From contig UQKK01000019.1 in the NCBI GenBank assembly GCA_900541505.1, positions 3,387 to 67,386 on the forward strand: DNA of 64,000 bases. Reading direction: 5' to 3'. This document shows, piece by piece, positions 7,956-16,419 of this stretch (position 1 is its first letter; every line of letters begins with the position of its first letter). The notes under the pieces were generated by a model. The model did not search any database, had not been told where the DNA came from, and worked only from the letters and a program-made list of their open reading frames with translations. The translations under genes were made by a program, and so were the position numbers. Source of the DNA: an uncultured Ruminococcus sp. Its GTDB lineage: Bacteria > Bacillota > Clostridia > Lachnospirales > Lachnospiraceae.

Positions 7956-8174
7956 TCACATATTTCCATTTTGCGTCATGTCTTTTCGTCCTGCACAGAG
8001 TGCTTTTTCTGATTTATATTCATAAATTACATATCTGTATAGGCACACCGCCTGCCATAATCTGAAATCCAATACACGCAGTAAACCGGCTAGACGCCCA
8101 TTATCCCAAGCGGTAATAACAGTTGAGTTGCTTTCCGCTAAAACAGCCGCTGTGTGTACCTCAATCTTACACAC
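7956..8174 (-). pseudogene. Remnant of a GNAT acetyltransferase gene
   Basis: A 72-codon frame contains LAESNSTVITAWDNGRLAG followed by LLRVL. This matches the N-terminal half of small GNAT acetyltransferases (pattern: AWD..KLVG..RV). Downstream, the acetyl-CoA binding part (expected EYQ.KGIG..L) is only recognisable across shifted frames and stops, so the gene is probably decayed by frameshifts. No ribosome site precedes the visible Met. The identification rests on motif resemblance only. Confidence 0.45.
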
Positions 8175-8188
8175 AGCGGCTGTTCACT

Positions 8189-9328
8189 TTACCCATTCAA
8201 TTTCTCTGCAAAATCCCCCATCGCCTCAGAAATCTTTATCTGCTGCGGACAGACTGCCTCACAGCTTCTGCACCCTACACAGGCGCTCGGCAGTTTCTCC
8301 TTCGGATAGGAGGACAGCGCCATAGGAGCGATAAAACCGCCTCCTGTAAAACAATGTTCGTTATACAGGGAAAGCAGAGCTGGAATATCCAACTCCTGGG
8401 GGCAGTGGCTCGTACAGTAATGGCACGCTGTACAGGGCAGCGCAATCTTCTTTACCATACGGTCGGCAATTCCAAGGACTGTCTCCATCTCCGCCTCGTT
8501 TAACGGTCTGTCTTCCTCATATGTACGGATATTTTCTTTCATCTGTGTCATATCCGACATACCGGAGAGGACAACCTTGACCTCCGGCAGAGACTGGAGA
8601 AAGCGAAATGCCCACGCCGGGATGGTTTCCTCCTCGCGCAGTTTGGCAAGCTGCTCCTCGTACTCAGCCTCCAGGCTGGCAAGTTTTCCTCCCCGCAGAG
8701 GCTCCATCACCCAGATGGGGATATGATATTCTTTCAGAAGTTCCATCTTGCGCTTTGACTCCTGGAACTCCCAGTCCAGGTAATTCACTTGAAGCTGGCA
8801 GAACTCCATATGCTCTCCGTAAGCTTGCAGAAAACGCTCTATCACTTCATAACTTCCATGCGCGGAAAAGCCGAGATGACGAATCCTGCCGTTTTCTTTT
8901 TGTTTCATGAGGTATGCAAAAATCCCAAATTTCTCGTCCAGATAGGCATCGATATTCATCTCGCAGACATTGTGGAAGAGATAAAAATCAAAATACTCCA
9001 CCTGGCATTTTTCCAGCTGCTTTTCAAAGATTTCCTCCACTTTCTCCATGTTGGACAAATCATAACCGGGAAATTTATCCGCCAGGTAAAATTTCTCTCT
9101 CGGATACTTGGACAGTGCTTTTCCCATCACCAGTTCGGAGTTTCCATTGTGATATCCCCAGGCGGTATCATAGTAATTTACCCCGTGTTCCATGGCGTAA
9201 TCCACCATTTCTGCCGCTGCCTGGGAATCAATCCTCGCGTCATCCCCGTCGATGACCGGCAGGCGCATAGCGCCCATGCCGAGAGCGGAAAGCTTTAAAC
9301 CCTGATAATCCTTATAAACCATTTTCAT
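8189..9328 (-). CDS. Aldo/keto reductase with C-terminal 2x[4Fe-4S] ferredoxin domain
   Basis: The 379-residue protein has an aldo/keto reductase barrel (residues about 1-280) with DTAWGYHNGNSE (Asp-Tyr region), HLGFSAHG and WVMEPLRGGKL. A ferredoxin module follows, with CTACHYCTSHCP (about 300-311) and CVGCRSCEAVCP (about 352-363). This is the ferredoxin-linked AKR class common in Clostridia, presumably reducing aldehydes or ketones with NAD(P)H or ferredoxin in the cytoplasm. AAGGAG lies 4 bases before the ATG. It appears to be a single-gene transcript. The substrate cannot be read from sequence. Confidence 0.85.
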   Translation of the reverse strand: MKMVYKDYQGLKLSALGMGAMRLPVIDGDDARIDSQAAAEMVDYAMEHGVNYYDTAWGYHNGNSELVMGKALSKYPREKFYLADKFPGYDLSNMEKVEEIFEKQLEKCQVEYFDFYLFHNVCEMNIDAYLDEKFGIFAYLMKQKENGRIRHLGFSAHGSYEVIERFLQAYGEHMEFCQLQVNYLDWEFQESKRKMELLKEYHIPIWVMEPLRGGKLASLEAEYEEQLAKLREEETIPAWAFRFLQSLPEVKVVLSGMSDMTQMKENIRTYEEDRPLNEAEMETVLGIADRMVKKIALPCTACHYCTSHCPQELDIPALLSLYNEHCFTGGGFIAPMALSSYPKEKLPSACVGCRSCEAVCPQQIKISEAMGDFAEKLNG

Positions 9329-9353
9329 ACACTCCTTTTCTCTGTTATCCTCT

Positions 9354-9418
9354 TAACGTCAAAGTACAAGGGGCAATATCCTCTTTACAAAGGCACCATC
9401 CCTTGCACGACAACGCCA
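9354..9418. repeat. Short degenerate copy of the terminal inverted repeat family
   Basis: Positions 9354-9379 match 22 of 26 bases of the terminal repeat of the MITE-like element at 32765-33042. Positions 9400-9418 (CCCTTGCACGACAACGCCA) match the opposite-strand version at about 13 of 19. The result is a roughly 65-bp imperfect palindrome between the aldo/keto reductase and the PurF-like gene. It is probably a shrunken or solo-end derivative of the same repeat family. Confidence 0.5.
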
Positions 9419-9494
9419 CCTGTTTTTTCTCACAGGTCCCTGTATTGTTCATGATAACACTTTGAGCGCACTCCAAGTCAATAAGAAAAAAATC

Positions 9495-10907
9495 CTACTC
9501 TTTTCCGTCAAAACAGTATGTGCAGAGCTTACACGGCTTCAGACCAATGGATTCTATGAGGTCATCCAGCCTGTGATAGCGCAGGGTTGTAAAATTCTGT
9601 CTGCGGCGCACTTCCTCCACCATTTCGGCATACTTGCAGCTGCACGGATTCGCGTACTCATCCAGAACCTCCGGCGTCACTTTCTCCTCCTTCTCCTCAA
9701 TGATGCGCCTTGTAATCAAATCCAGCTCCGATTTGGACCTGGAAAAGTTCAGATACTTACACCCGTAGAGGATGGGCGGACACGCGGGACGCACGTGAAC
9801 TTCCTTCGCGCCGCTCTGGTAGAGAAACTCTGTAGTCTCCCGGAGCTGGGTGCCGCGCACGATAGAATCATCTATCAGAAGAAGCTTTTTGTCGCGAATC
9901 AACGCCTGTACGGGAATCAGTTTCATCCTGGCAATCAACTCTCTCTGACTCTGGTTGGTCGGCATAAAGGACCGCGGCCAGGTCGGAGTATATTTGATAA
10001 ATGGTCTGGCATAAGGGATGCCAGATTCATTGGCATATCCGATGGCATGCGCAATTCCGGAGTCCGGCACTCCCGCCACGATATCCGGCGATACCGTACC
10101 TTCATCCCGCTTTGCCAGCATACTGCCGCATTTATAGCGCATCTCCTCCACATTGACCCCTTCGTATGCGGAGGTCGGATAGCCATAGTACACCCACAAA
10201 AATGAGCAGATTTTCATCTCATCCCCGGCTGCCCCCACTGTCTCCACACCTTCAGGCGTGATATAGACAATCTCCGCCGGTCCCAGCTCTTTATAATCTA
10301 CATATCCCAAATTGATATAAGCGAAGTTTTCAAAAGAGACACAGTAACCGTCCTCTTTCTTGCCGATGACAAGGGGCGTCCGTCCGTATTTATCCCTGGC
10401 GGCATACAGCCCTTCCTCTGTCATAAGAAGAATGGTCATGGAGCCGTCCACAAGGCTCTGCACATAGCGGATTCCCTCGACAAGACTGTCTGCCCTGCAG
10501 ATGAGAGAGGCGACCAGCTCTGTGGCGTTGATTTTCCCGCCGCTCATCTCCTGGAAATGGGAGTGACCTTCTTTATACACCATCTGGAGCAGCTCCTCCA
10601 GATTATTGATTTTCCCGACTGTCGTGATAGCGAAACTTCCCAGATGGGACTGGATTAAAAGGGGCTGCGGCTCATAGTCGGAAATGCACCCGATTCCGAG
10701 GTGACCTTTTAATTCATCCACATCCTTTTCAAACTTTGTCCTGAAAGGGGAATTCTCTATATTGTGAATCGCCCTCTGAAATCCATCCTCTCCATACAAT
10801 GCCATTCCGCCTCTTCTGGTTCCAAGATGGGAATGATAATCCACGCCGTAAAACAATTCCAGTGTACAGTTTTTTTTCTTTGAAGCAACTCCAAAAAATC
10901 CGCCCAT
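9495..10907 (-). CDS. PurF-like amidophosphoribosyltransferase lacking the nucleophilic Cys
   Basis: The 470-residue protein has the PurF two-domain layout. An N-terminal Ntn glutaminase-like domain contains DYHSHLGTRRGGMA and GHLGIGC. The C-terminal phosphoribosyltransferase domain has the PRPP loop LLIDDSIVRGTQ and SGIAHAIGYA. Genuine PurF exposes a Cys right after the initiator or propeptide (CGIFG). Here the protein starts MGGFFGVAS (GGC codon, strong AGGGAT site), so glutamine hydrolysis should be impossible. C-terminal cysteines (CPPILYGC, CKLCTYC) could bind the Fe-S cluster seen in Bacillus PurF. It ends the TetR-NSS-CsoR operon. A true purF probably lies elsewhere; this may be an ammonia-dependent or repurposed paralogue. 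Confidence 0.85.
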   Translation of the reverse strand: MGGFFGVASKKKNCTLELFYGVDYHSHLGTRRGGMALYGEDGFQRAIHNIENSPFRTKFEKDVDELKGHLGIGCISDYEPQPLLIQSHLGSFAITTVGKINNLEELLQMVYKEGHSHFQEMSGGKINATELVASLICRADSLVEGIRYVQSLVDGSMTILLMTEEGLYAARDKYGRTPLVIGKKEDGYCVSFENFAYINLGYVDYKELGPAEIVYITPEGVETVGAAGDEMKICSFLWVYYGYPTSAYEGVNVEEMRYKCGSMLAKRDEGTVSPDIVAGVPDSGIAHAIGYANESGIPYARPFIKYTPTWPRSFMPTNQSQRELIARMKLIPVQALIRDKKLLLIDDSIVRGTQLRETTEFLYQSGAKEVHVRPACPPILYGCKYLNFSRSKSELDLITRRIIEEKEEKVTPEVLDEYANPCSCKYAEMVEEVRRRQNFTTLRYHRLDDLIESIGLKPCKLCTYCFDGKE

Positions 10908-10924
10908 ATCCCTCTCCTTTTCTT

Positions 10925-11347
10925 CTACTTGATAAAAATATCAATCGCCTTGTTCAGTTTTTCCACACTTTCCGTATCACCATGCTCAATGGCATCCACG
11001 ATGCAGTGAGCCAGATGTTCTTTTAAGATTACTTTTCCTGTATTGTTGACCGCCGCTTTCACCGCCGCAAGCTGTATGAGCACTTCGCTGCAGTCCTTCC
11101 CGTTCTCCACCATTCGCTTGATGGATTCCAGGTGCCCGATAGAACGGGAAATCCGGTTGACGATTGCCTTTTCATACCCTGCCGAATGCACATGCGTATG
11201 CCCTTCCGTGTGCGCATGGTCTACGCTGTGCGTGTGTCCTTCCGTGCATGCGTGGTCTCCATCGTGCGTATGCCCCGCTGTGTGCGCATGTTCTCCAACT
11301 TGCGTGTGCTCCGGCAAATGTGCATGTCTTTCTGCCATTTTCTCCAC
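10925..11347 (-). CDS. CsoR/RcnR-type metal-sensing repressor with His-rich N-terminal repeats
   Basis: Residues 56-140 form the DUF156 four-helix fold of metal-responsive repressors. Cys86, His111 and Cys115 have exactly the 25/29 spacing of the Cu(I) ligands of Mycobacterium CsoR (Cys36, His61, Cys65). The first 55 residues are unusual: three tandem 12-residue units (EHAHTAGHTHDG, DHACTEGHTHSV, DHAHTEGHTHVH), giving many His for extra metal binding or storage. It lies 12 bases after the symporter gene and 17 before the PurF-like gene, hence in one operon. No classical copper ATPase or chaperone is nearby. Confidence 0.85.
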   Translation of the reverse strand: MEKMAERHAHLPEHTQVGEHAHTAGHTHDGDHACTEGHTHSVDHAHTEGHTHVHSAGYEKAIVNRISRSIGHLESIKRMVENGKDCSEVLIQLAAVKAAVNNTGKVILKEHLAHCIVDAIEHGDTESVEKLNKAIDIFIK

Positions 11348-11359
11348 CTGCTTTACTGT

Positions 11360-12760
11360 TTAATGAAAGAGCGCCCAGTATCCCTGCACGAAAATAAACA
11401 ATACGATGAGAGGCAGGATAAAGGAAACATATATCCTCACCGCTTTCGGGAACCTCACGCCCGTACCGCTGTTTGCCTCCGCGAGGAAATTCTTCCATCC
11501 CCATCCGTAGCGGCTGGTACAGAACAGCACATACACCAGACTTCCCAGAGGAAGCAGGTTGTTGCTGACAATAAAGTCCTCTAAATCCTGCACGGTCTTT
11601 CCCGGTCCCATGGGCGCGAAATCGCTCCACACATTGAATCCCAACACACACGGCATAGAGAGGAGGATAATAGCAATCAAGTTGATAACTACAGCCTTCT
11701 TCCTGCTGCATCCTGTCAAATCCATTGCAAACGAAATGATATTTTCAAATACCGCTATGATAGTAGATGCCGCGGCAAAAAACATACAGATAAAGAAGAT
11801 ACTTCCCCAAATCCTTCCGCCTCTCATGGAGTTAAAAATATTCGGCAATGTGATAAAAATAAGGTTCGGACCGCTGTCCGGCTTCACACCAAACGCGAAA
11901 CACGCGGGGAAGATGATAAGACCGGAAATCAGCGCCACACACGTATCCAGCACCGTCACACAGATTGCTTCCCCGGCAAGCGTCCGGCTCTTGTCAATGT
12001 AGCTTCCGAAAATCGCAATCGCTCCAATTCCCAGACTGAGTGTAAAGAAGGACTGCCCCATAGCGGCAAACACGACTTCCATCAGCCCGGATTCTTTTAC
12101 TTTTCCGAAATCCGGGAACAGATAAAACTTCAGACCGCCTCCCGCTCCCGGCAGCGTGATGGAACGCACTGCAAGGATAATCATGAGCAGGAACAACAGC
12201 AGCATCATTCCTTTTGTAATCTTCTCTACGCCTTTCTGGAGTCCCATACAGCAGATTCCAAAACAGAGAACCACTACAAAAATCATGAATCCTGCCATCG
12301 TCACAGGCTGCGTAAGCAGTTCGCCGAACGCACTCTCAATCTGTCCGGCATTCATATCCTGAAATTTACCCGCTGCCATGCGCAGGAAATAGATAATCAT
12401 CCATCCGCCGATTGTCGTGTAGAACATCATCAGGAGATAGTTTCCTGCCATACCAAACCATTTATACCAATGCCACTTACTTCCCTCTGGCTCCAGCTTG
12501 TTAAACGCCACCGCAATGCTGGCCTGTCCGGCGCGTCCCACCGCAAACTCCATCACCATGATAGGCAGTCCCAGTATCAGCAGGAAGAACAGATAAATCA
12601 ACACAAACGCCGCGCCGCCGTACTGTCCTGTGATGTAAGGAAATCTCCAGACATTTCCCAGACCGATAGCACATCCCGCCGAAATCAGTATGAATCCCAG
12701 ACGGGAACCAAATTTTTCTCTTTTCATCTTCTTGTTTCCTCTCGTTTCTCTCATTTCCAT
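11360..12760 (-). CDS. Neurotransmitter:sodium symporter (NSS/LeuT) family transporter
   Basis: The 466-residue integral membrane protein starts its first helix with the NSS signature SRLGFILISAGCAIGLGNVW (about residues 19-38), followed by RFPYITGQYGG, the unwound substrate/Na+ region. About eleven hydrophobic helices follow, including GQSFFTLSLGIGAIAIFGSY (TM6-like). Members import amino acids or amines with Na+. Met1 or Met12 could be the start; MKREKFGSR at Met12 is the more usual N-terminus. It follows the TetR gene by 44 bases and precedes the CsoR-like gene by 12. The substrate is unknown. Confidence 0.9.
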   Translation of the reverse strand: MEMRETRGNKKMKREKFGSRLGFILISAGCAIGLGNVWRFPYITGQYGGAAFVLIYLFFLLILGLPIMVMEFAVGRAGQASIAVAFNKLEPEGSKWHWYKWFGMAGNYLLMMFYTTIGGWMIIYFLRMAAGKFQDMNAGQIESAFGELLTQPVTMAGFMIFVVVLCFGICCMGLQKGVEKITKGMMLLLFLLMIILAVRSITLPGAGGGLKFYLFPDFGKVKESGLMEVVFAAMGQSFFTLSLGIGAIAIFGSYIDKSRTLAGEAICVTVLDTCVALISGLIIFPACFAFGVKPDSGPNLIFITLPNIFNSMRGGRIWGSIFFICMFFAAASTIIAVFENIISFAMDLTGCSRKKAVVINLIAIILLSMPCVLGFNVWSDFAPMGPGKTVQDLEDFIVSNNLLPLGSLVYVLFCTSRYGWGWKNFLAEANSGTGVRFPKAVRIYVSFILPLIVLFIFVQGYWALFH

Positions 12761-12804
12761 CTTTCCGTATTCCTCACCGGAAGCAGGAAAAATACGTTTT
12801 TATA

Positions 12805-13416
12805 TTATGACAGACCTTGCGCACTGTCAAGGAAATCCGCGTCTGTCCCATAAAATGCCTTCATGGAACTGATTACCATCTCAAATGTAAGCTGCGCCGC
12901 GTACTCCGGCGTCATATTTTCTCCCTCTTCCAGCCAGGTCTTCACGAATCCAAGGCAGCCGGTCAGACAGAAGGAATAAAAATACTTCGTCTCCTCCGCT
13001 TTATCCGGAAACATTTCCGCCAGCGCTTCGCGGCTGTTCTCCTCCAAAAGTCTCTTGATTTCTTTCACAAAGCGGATATCTCCGTAAGGTCCCACCAGGG
13101 CGCGGCAGATTTCTCTGTTCTTAGCCAGCACCCGGAAGATATCTTCAATAAAATACATCGTAGAGTGGTCTTCTCTCACGATAGGATGCTCTTTGATAGC
13201 CTGTTCCATCTCTTCCATCATGTCTGCCTCAATTTCATTAAGAAGCCCCATGATATCCGAATAATGCAGATAAAATGTAGACCGGTTGATATCTACCTCA
13301 TCCACCAGTTCTGTCACTGTTATCTGGTTGATACACTTTTTGCGCATGAGCCGTGCCAGCCCCATCTTCAACTGTTCTTTCGTCTTTCGTACTCTGCGGT
13401 CCACTTTTTTCTCCAT
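12805..13416 (-). CDS. TetR/AcrR family transcriptional regulator
   Basis: The start is taken at MEKKVDRRVRKTKEQL because AAAGGGG lies 7 bases upstream, rather than at a longer frame beginning at 13488. The roughly 203-residue product has an N-terminal helix-turn-helix with ITVTELVDEVDINRSTFYLHYSD (read in pieces), typical of TetR proteins of the DhaS-like type, and a C-terminal ligand-binding region ending EMVISSMKAFYG. It is first in the operon with the NSS transporter and probably controls it. The ligand is unknown. Confidence 0.85.
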   Translation of the reverse strand: MEKKVDRRVRKTKEQLKMGLARLMRKKCINQITVTELVDEVDINRSTFYLHYSDIMGLLNEIEADMMEEMEQAIKEHPIVREDHSTMYFIEDIFRVLAKNREICRALVGPYGDIRFVKEIKRLLEENSREALAEMFPDKAEETKYFYSFCLTGCLGFVKTWLEEGENMTPEYAAQLTFEMVISSMKAFYGTDADFLDSAQGLS

Positions 13417-13554
13417 ATTGTTTCCCCTTTGTCTTGTATTCGTTGTAAGCCACTCTTTAAATATATTACTTTTCTCTCGGAAAATCAATTCGTACGCTGC
13501 CGCTTCTGTCGTTCTGCTGTCTGTTTCCGTCTAAACCTTCTCCGTCTGTATCCC

Positions 13555-14676
13555 TTATACCCGTATGAGCTCATATTCCCTGCTGCCAAGCCCAATTTTC
13601 TGCGCATGCTCCAGGCATGTCTCCCATTCGCTCTCCGGCGTCGTAGTCACGAAATGGTCGTGATGGTCACAGTGTTCGTGGGTTTTGAGCTGTTCATCCA
13701 GAAGACTTCCCGGCTGCGGCTTCTGCGCATTGCAGGCATCGGCACATGCCTGGTCTAACGCCACCGGGTCAAAGCTTGCGAACATCCCCACATCCGGGAT
13801 AATGGGCACATCGTTTTCCGGGTGACAGTCGCAGTACGGAGAGACGTCAATCACCAGATTAATATGGAAATTCGGGCGTCCATCCACCACTGCCTTGGAA
13901 TATTCCGCCATCTTCATATTCAGTTCTTTGACTGCTGAAGGATTGTCATTGTAGATGGCATCCGCATTGCAGGAGCCTAAGCATCTGCCGCATCCCACAC
14001 AGCGGCTATGGTCAATCTGCGCCTTTCCGTCCGTAAAAGAAATTGCCCCGTGAGCACAGTTCTTTGAACAGACCCTGCAGCCTACGCACAGCTCTTCCTG
14101 AACGCATGGTTTTCCGCTGTTGTGCTGTTCCATCTTCCCGGCACGGCTGGCGCAGCCCATACCGATATTTTTCAGACACCCGCCGAATCCGGCGAGCTCA
14201 TGTCCCTTAAAGTGGCTCAGACTGATGAAGATATCCGCATCCATAACCGCGTGTCCTATCTTCGCCTCTTTGACAAGCTCTCCGCCTTCTACCGGGACAT
14301 AGACCTCATCCGTTCCTTTCAGACCATCGCCGATGAGTACATGGCAGCCCGTTGACAGAATATTAAAACCATTCTCGTATGCGGCGCTCAGATGCTCTAA
14401 AGCGTCTTTTCGTCTCCCCACATACAAGGTGTTGCAGTCCGTGAGAAAGGGGCGTCCTCCCAGCTCTTTTACTACATCCGCCACTGCTTTCGCGTAATTG
14501 GGACGCAGAAAAGAAAGATTCCCCGGCTCCCCGAAATGGATTTTTATCGCTGTCATTTTCTTATCAAAATCAATCTCTCCCATTCCCGCTCTTTTTATCA
14601 GTTTCTGTAATTTCTGGGGCAGGCTCGTCCCCGGAAGGGCACGCATATCCGTAAAATATACTTTTGCTTTTTCCAT
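13555..14676 (-). CDS. DUF362 protein with 2x[4Fe-4S] ferredoxin domain
   Basis: The 373-residue protein has the DUF362 fold: AIKIHFGEPGN and FISLSHFKGHELAGFGGCLKNIGMG at the N-terminal two thirds. A ferredoxin insert carries CVGCRVCSKNC (about 197-207) and CVGCGRCLGSC (about 226-236). Such proteins are widespread in anaerobes as putative electron-transfer proteins of unknown partner. A His-rich tail (HEHCDHHDHF) is present. It follows the thioesterase gene by 25 bases in the same direction and may be co-transcribed with it. Confidence 0.9.
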   Translation of the reverse strand: MEKAKVYFTDMRALPGTSLPQKLQKLIKRAGMGEIDFDKKMTAIKIHFGEPGNLSFLRPNYAKAVADVVKELGGRPFLTDCNTLYVGRRKDALEHLSAAYENGFNILSTGCHVLIGDGLKGTDEVYVPVEGGELVKEAKIGHAVMDADIFISLSHFKGHELAGFGGCLKNIGMGCASRAGKMEQHNSGKPCVQEELCVGCRVCSKNCAHGAISFTDGKAQIDHSRCVGCGRCLGSCNADAIYNDNPSAVKELNMKMAEYSKAVVDGRPNFHINLVIDVSPYCDCHPENDVPIIPDVGMFASFDPVALDQACADACNAQKPQPGSLLDEQLKTHEHCDHHDHFVTTTPESEWETCLEHAQKIGLGSREYELIRV

Positions 14677-14701
14677 AATTTTCTCCTCTTTTCAAATCAT
14701 T

Positions 14702-15094
14702 CTATGCTTTTTTGTATCCTGTGGTATTGACCACCGCCGCCAGGTTGCCGTATTCATCTTTGACCTCTATATGATAATAGCTGGTGGTCCTTCCATTCTT
14801 CACACAGACCGCCTCCGCGCTCAGAACATCTCCTTTTGCCGCACCCAGATAAGAGATATCTGAATGAAGCGACACTGTCCCAATCTCCTGCCAATTTGCC
14901 GCCACCGCGAAGGCGAAATCTGCCAGAGTGAAATATACCCCACCCATCACGGCTCCCATGGCATTTCTGTGACTCGCTTTAAGCTTCAGTGTGCACTTGG
15001 CATAGTGGTCGTCCACCTCCTCAATCACAGCGCCACTCTCTGTGGCAAAACGGTCCTTTGAAAATAAATCCACAGTCTCCTTTGTTGGTTTCAT
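14702..15094 (-). CDS. PaaI-like hotdog-fold thioesterase
   Basis: The start is placed at MKPTKETVDLFSKDRFA because the upstream codons contain the AAGGAGG ribosome site itself. The 130-residue product has the hotdog pattern with NAMGAVMGGVYFTLADFAFAVAAN (catalytic-region helix), VSLHSDISYL and NGRTTSYYHIEVKD. PaaI-type enzymes hydrolyse acyl- or aryl-CoA esters in the cytoplasm. It is first of a two-gene unit with the DUF362 gene, downstream of tRNA-Thr and its terminator. Confidence 0.85.
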   Translation of the reverse strand: MKPTKETVDLFSKDRFATESGAVIEEVDDHYAKCTLKLKASHRNAMGAVMGGVYFTLADFAFAVAANWQEIGTVSLHSDISYLGAAKGDVLSAEAVCVKNGRTTSYYHIEVKDEYGNLAAVVNTTGYKKA

Positions 15095-15173
15095 CGCATC
15101 CCCAACCTCCTTTTTCAAATAAATTTGTCTCTCTTCTCCCGCAAAAGCAATGCAGGTTGAACAGCTTCTATGT

Positions 15174-15211
15174 AAAAATGCTGAAATCCCAGTAAACTAA
15201 GATTTCAGCAT
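15174..15211 (-). terminator. Terminator after tRNA-Thr
   Basis: ATGCTGAAATC (15201-15211 on the reverse strand) pairs perfectly with GATTTCAGCAT (15178-15188) and is followed by a T-run (15173-15177). It lies 12 bases beyond the tRNA 3' end. Confidence 0.8.
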
Positions 15212-15222
15212 TTATATAAAAA

Positions 15223-15295
15223 AGCTGGAAATCGGACTTGAACCGACGACCCCTTCATTACGAGTGAAGTGCTCTACCAACTGAGCTATTCCAGC
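15223..15295 (-). tRNA. tRNA-Thr (anticodon CGT)
   Basis: A 73-base cloverleaf reads from GCTGGAA (5' acceptor) to TTCCAGC plus discriminator T. The D arm is GCTCAGTTGGTAGAGC, the anticodon arm is CTTCA-CTCGTAA-TGAAG (anticodon CGT, reading ACG codons), and the T arm is GTCGGTTCAAGTCCGAT. CCA is not encoded. Confidence 0.95.
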
Positions 15296-15501
15296 CTGTC
15301 GTCACACGACCATATTATTATATCCCTTTTCCGCCAAAATTTCAACAGCGAGTATTCCCGCCCCGCTCTTTTTAGCAAATATGCACAAAACTTTCCTGTT
15401 TTCTCAGAGAATTTCCTGTCTTTTTCATCCAACTGTCTTCCTCTGTTCCCGGAAGATGGCAGGCAAACCCGCTTCAACTCCCCGCAGTCTTGAATCCTCT
15501 C

Positions 15502-16419
15502 TCACTTCTCCTTCATATGCACAAACAGCTGCGGATAGGGTATCTCAATCCCCTCTCTGTCAAAGTTAAGCTTCATCTCCTCCAACAGACGCCATCTGGT
15601 ATCCCAGTACTCTTCTGTCTTTACCCAGGCGCGCAGCCCCAGCACCACGCTGCTGTCTCCGAGAGAATCTACAAAAACCTTTCTGTCCTCGTCTTTGATG
15701 ATGGACACATCGTTATTTAACAATTCCTCAATCAGCCATTTTGCTTTTTTTAAATCCGCTTCATAGGAGATACCGATTTTCAAATCCAGCTGCCGCTCCG
15801 GGCGCGCCGTCACATTGGTAAGGCTCTGATTGGAGAGCGTGCCGTTTGGGATGATGACGGTCTTATTATCCACTGTCGTCAGCCTTGTATAGAAAATCTG
15901 CACTTCTTTCACTGTACCCTCGATATTCTCGTTATTCACGATGATATAATCCCCCACCACAAAGGGCTTCAAGAGCAGAATCAATACGCCGCCCGCAAAG
16001 TTGGAAAGGCTGCCTTGAAGAGCAAGACCTACCGCCACACCAGCGGATGCGATGATGGCAGCCACAGACGAGGACTCCACGCCGAATTTCGTGGCAATGG
16101 AAAAGATTAAAAGCGCGTACAGCCCGAATTTCAGCAGAGAATCTACAAACTGCATGACACCGGTGTCTGCCTTTGCCCTCTGCATGGAATGACGGACAAA
16201 TTTCCTGAGCCACCCGATGACCGCCCTGCCGATGAGGAAAAACACAATAGCTAAAACAACCTTCACCCCGAAAGCCACCAGTTCCGGTATATTCTCCTGT
16301 ACAAGCTCCCAGAGTCTGTTCACTTCCTGTGTCGCTTCTGAAGTGACTTCCCCCGCAGATTCCAGGACATCCTGGGCGGACTGTGCCGTCTCAGTCTGAC
16401 TTAAAATTGCCGCTGTCAT
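15502..16419 (-). CDS. mscS: Small-conductance mechanosensitive channel, MscS family
   Basis: The 305-residue protein has a short polar N-terminus and three membrane helices. These include the pore helix SVAAIIASAGVAVGLALQGS followed by LSNFAGGVLILLLKPF, the classic MscS TM3. A beta domain (FVVGDYIIVNNENIEGTVKEV, read in pieces; TVIIPNGTLSNQSLTNVT) and a C-terminal alpha/beta domain follow. It releases solutes on hypo-osmotic shock. The gene is the last of the lepB-rbgA-lepB-rnhB-pgeF unit and its ATG overlaps the pgeF stop by 4 bases. Confidence 0.93.
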   Translation of the reverse strand: MTAAILSQTETAQSAQDVLESAGEVTSEATQEVNRLWELVQENIPELVAFGVKVVLAIVFFLIGRAVIGWLRKFVRHSMQRAKADTGVMQFVDSLLKFGLYALLIFSIATKFGVESSSVAAIIASAGVAVGLALQGSLSNFAGGVLILLLKPFVVGDYIIVNNENIEGTVKEVQIFYTRLTTVDNKTVIIPNGTLSNQSLTNVTARPERQLDLKIGISYEADLKKAKWLIEELLNNDVSIIKDEDRKVFVDSLGDSSVVLGLRAWVKTEEYWDTRWRLLEEMKLNFDREGIEIPYPQLFVHMKEK

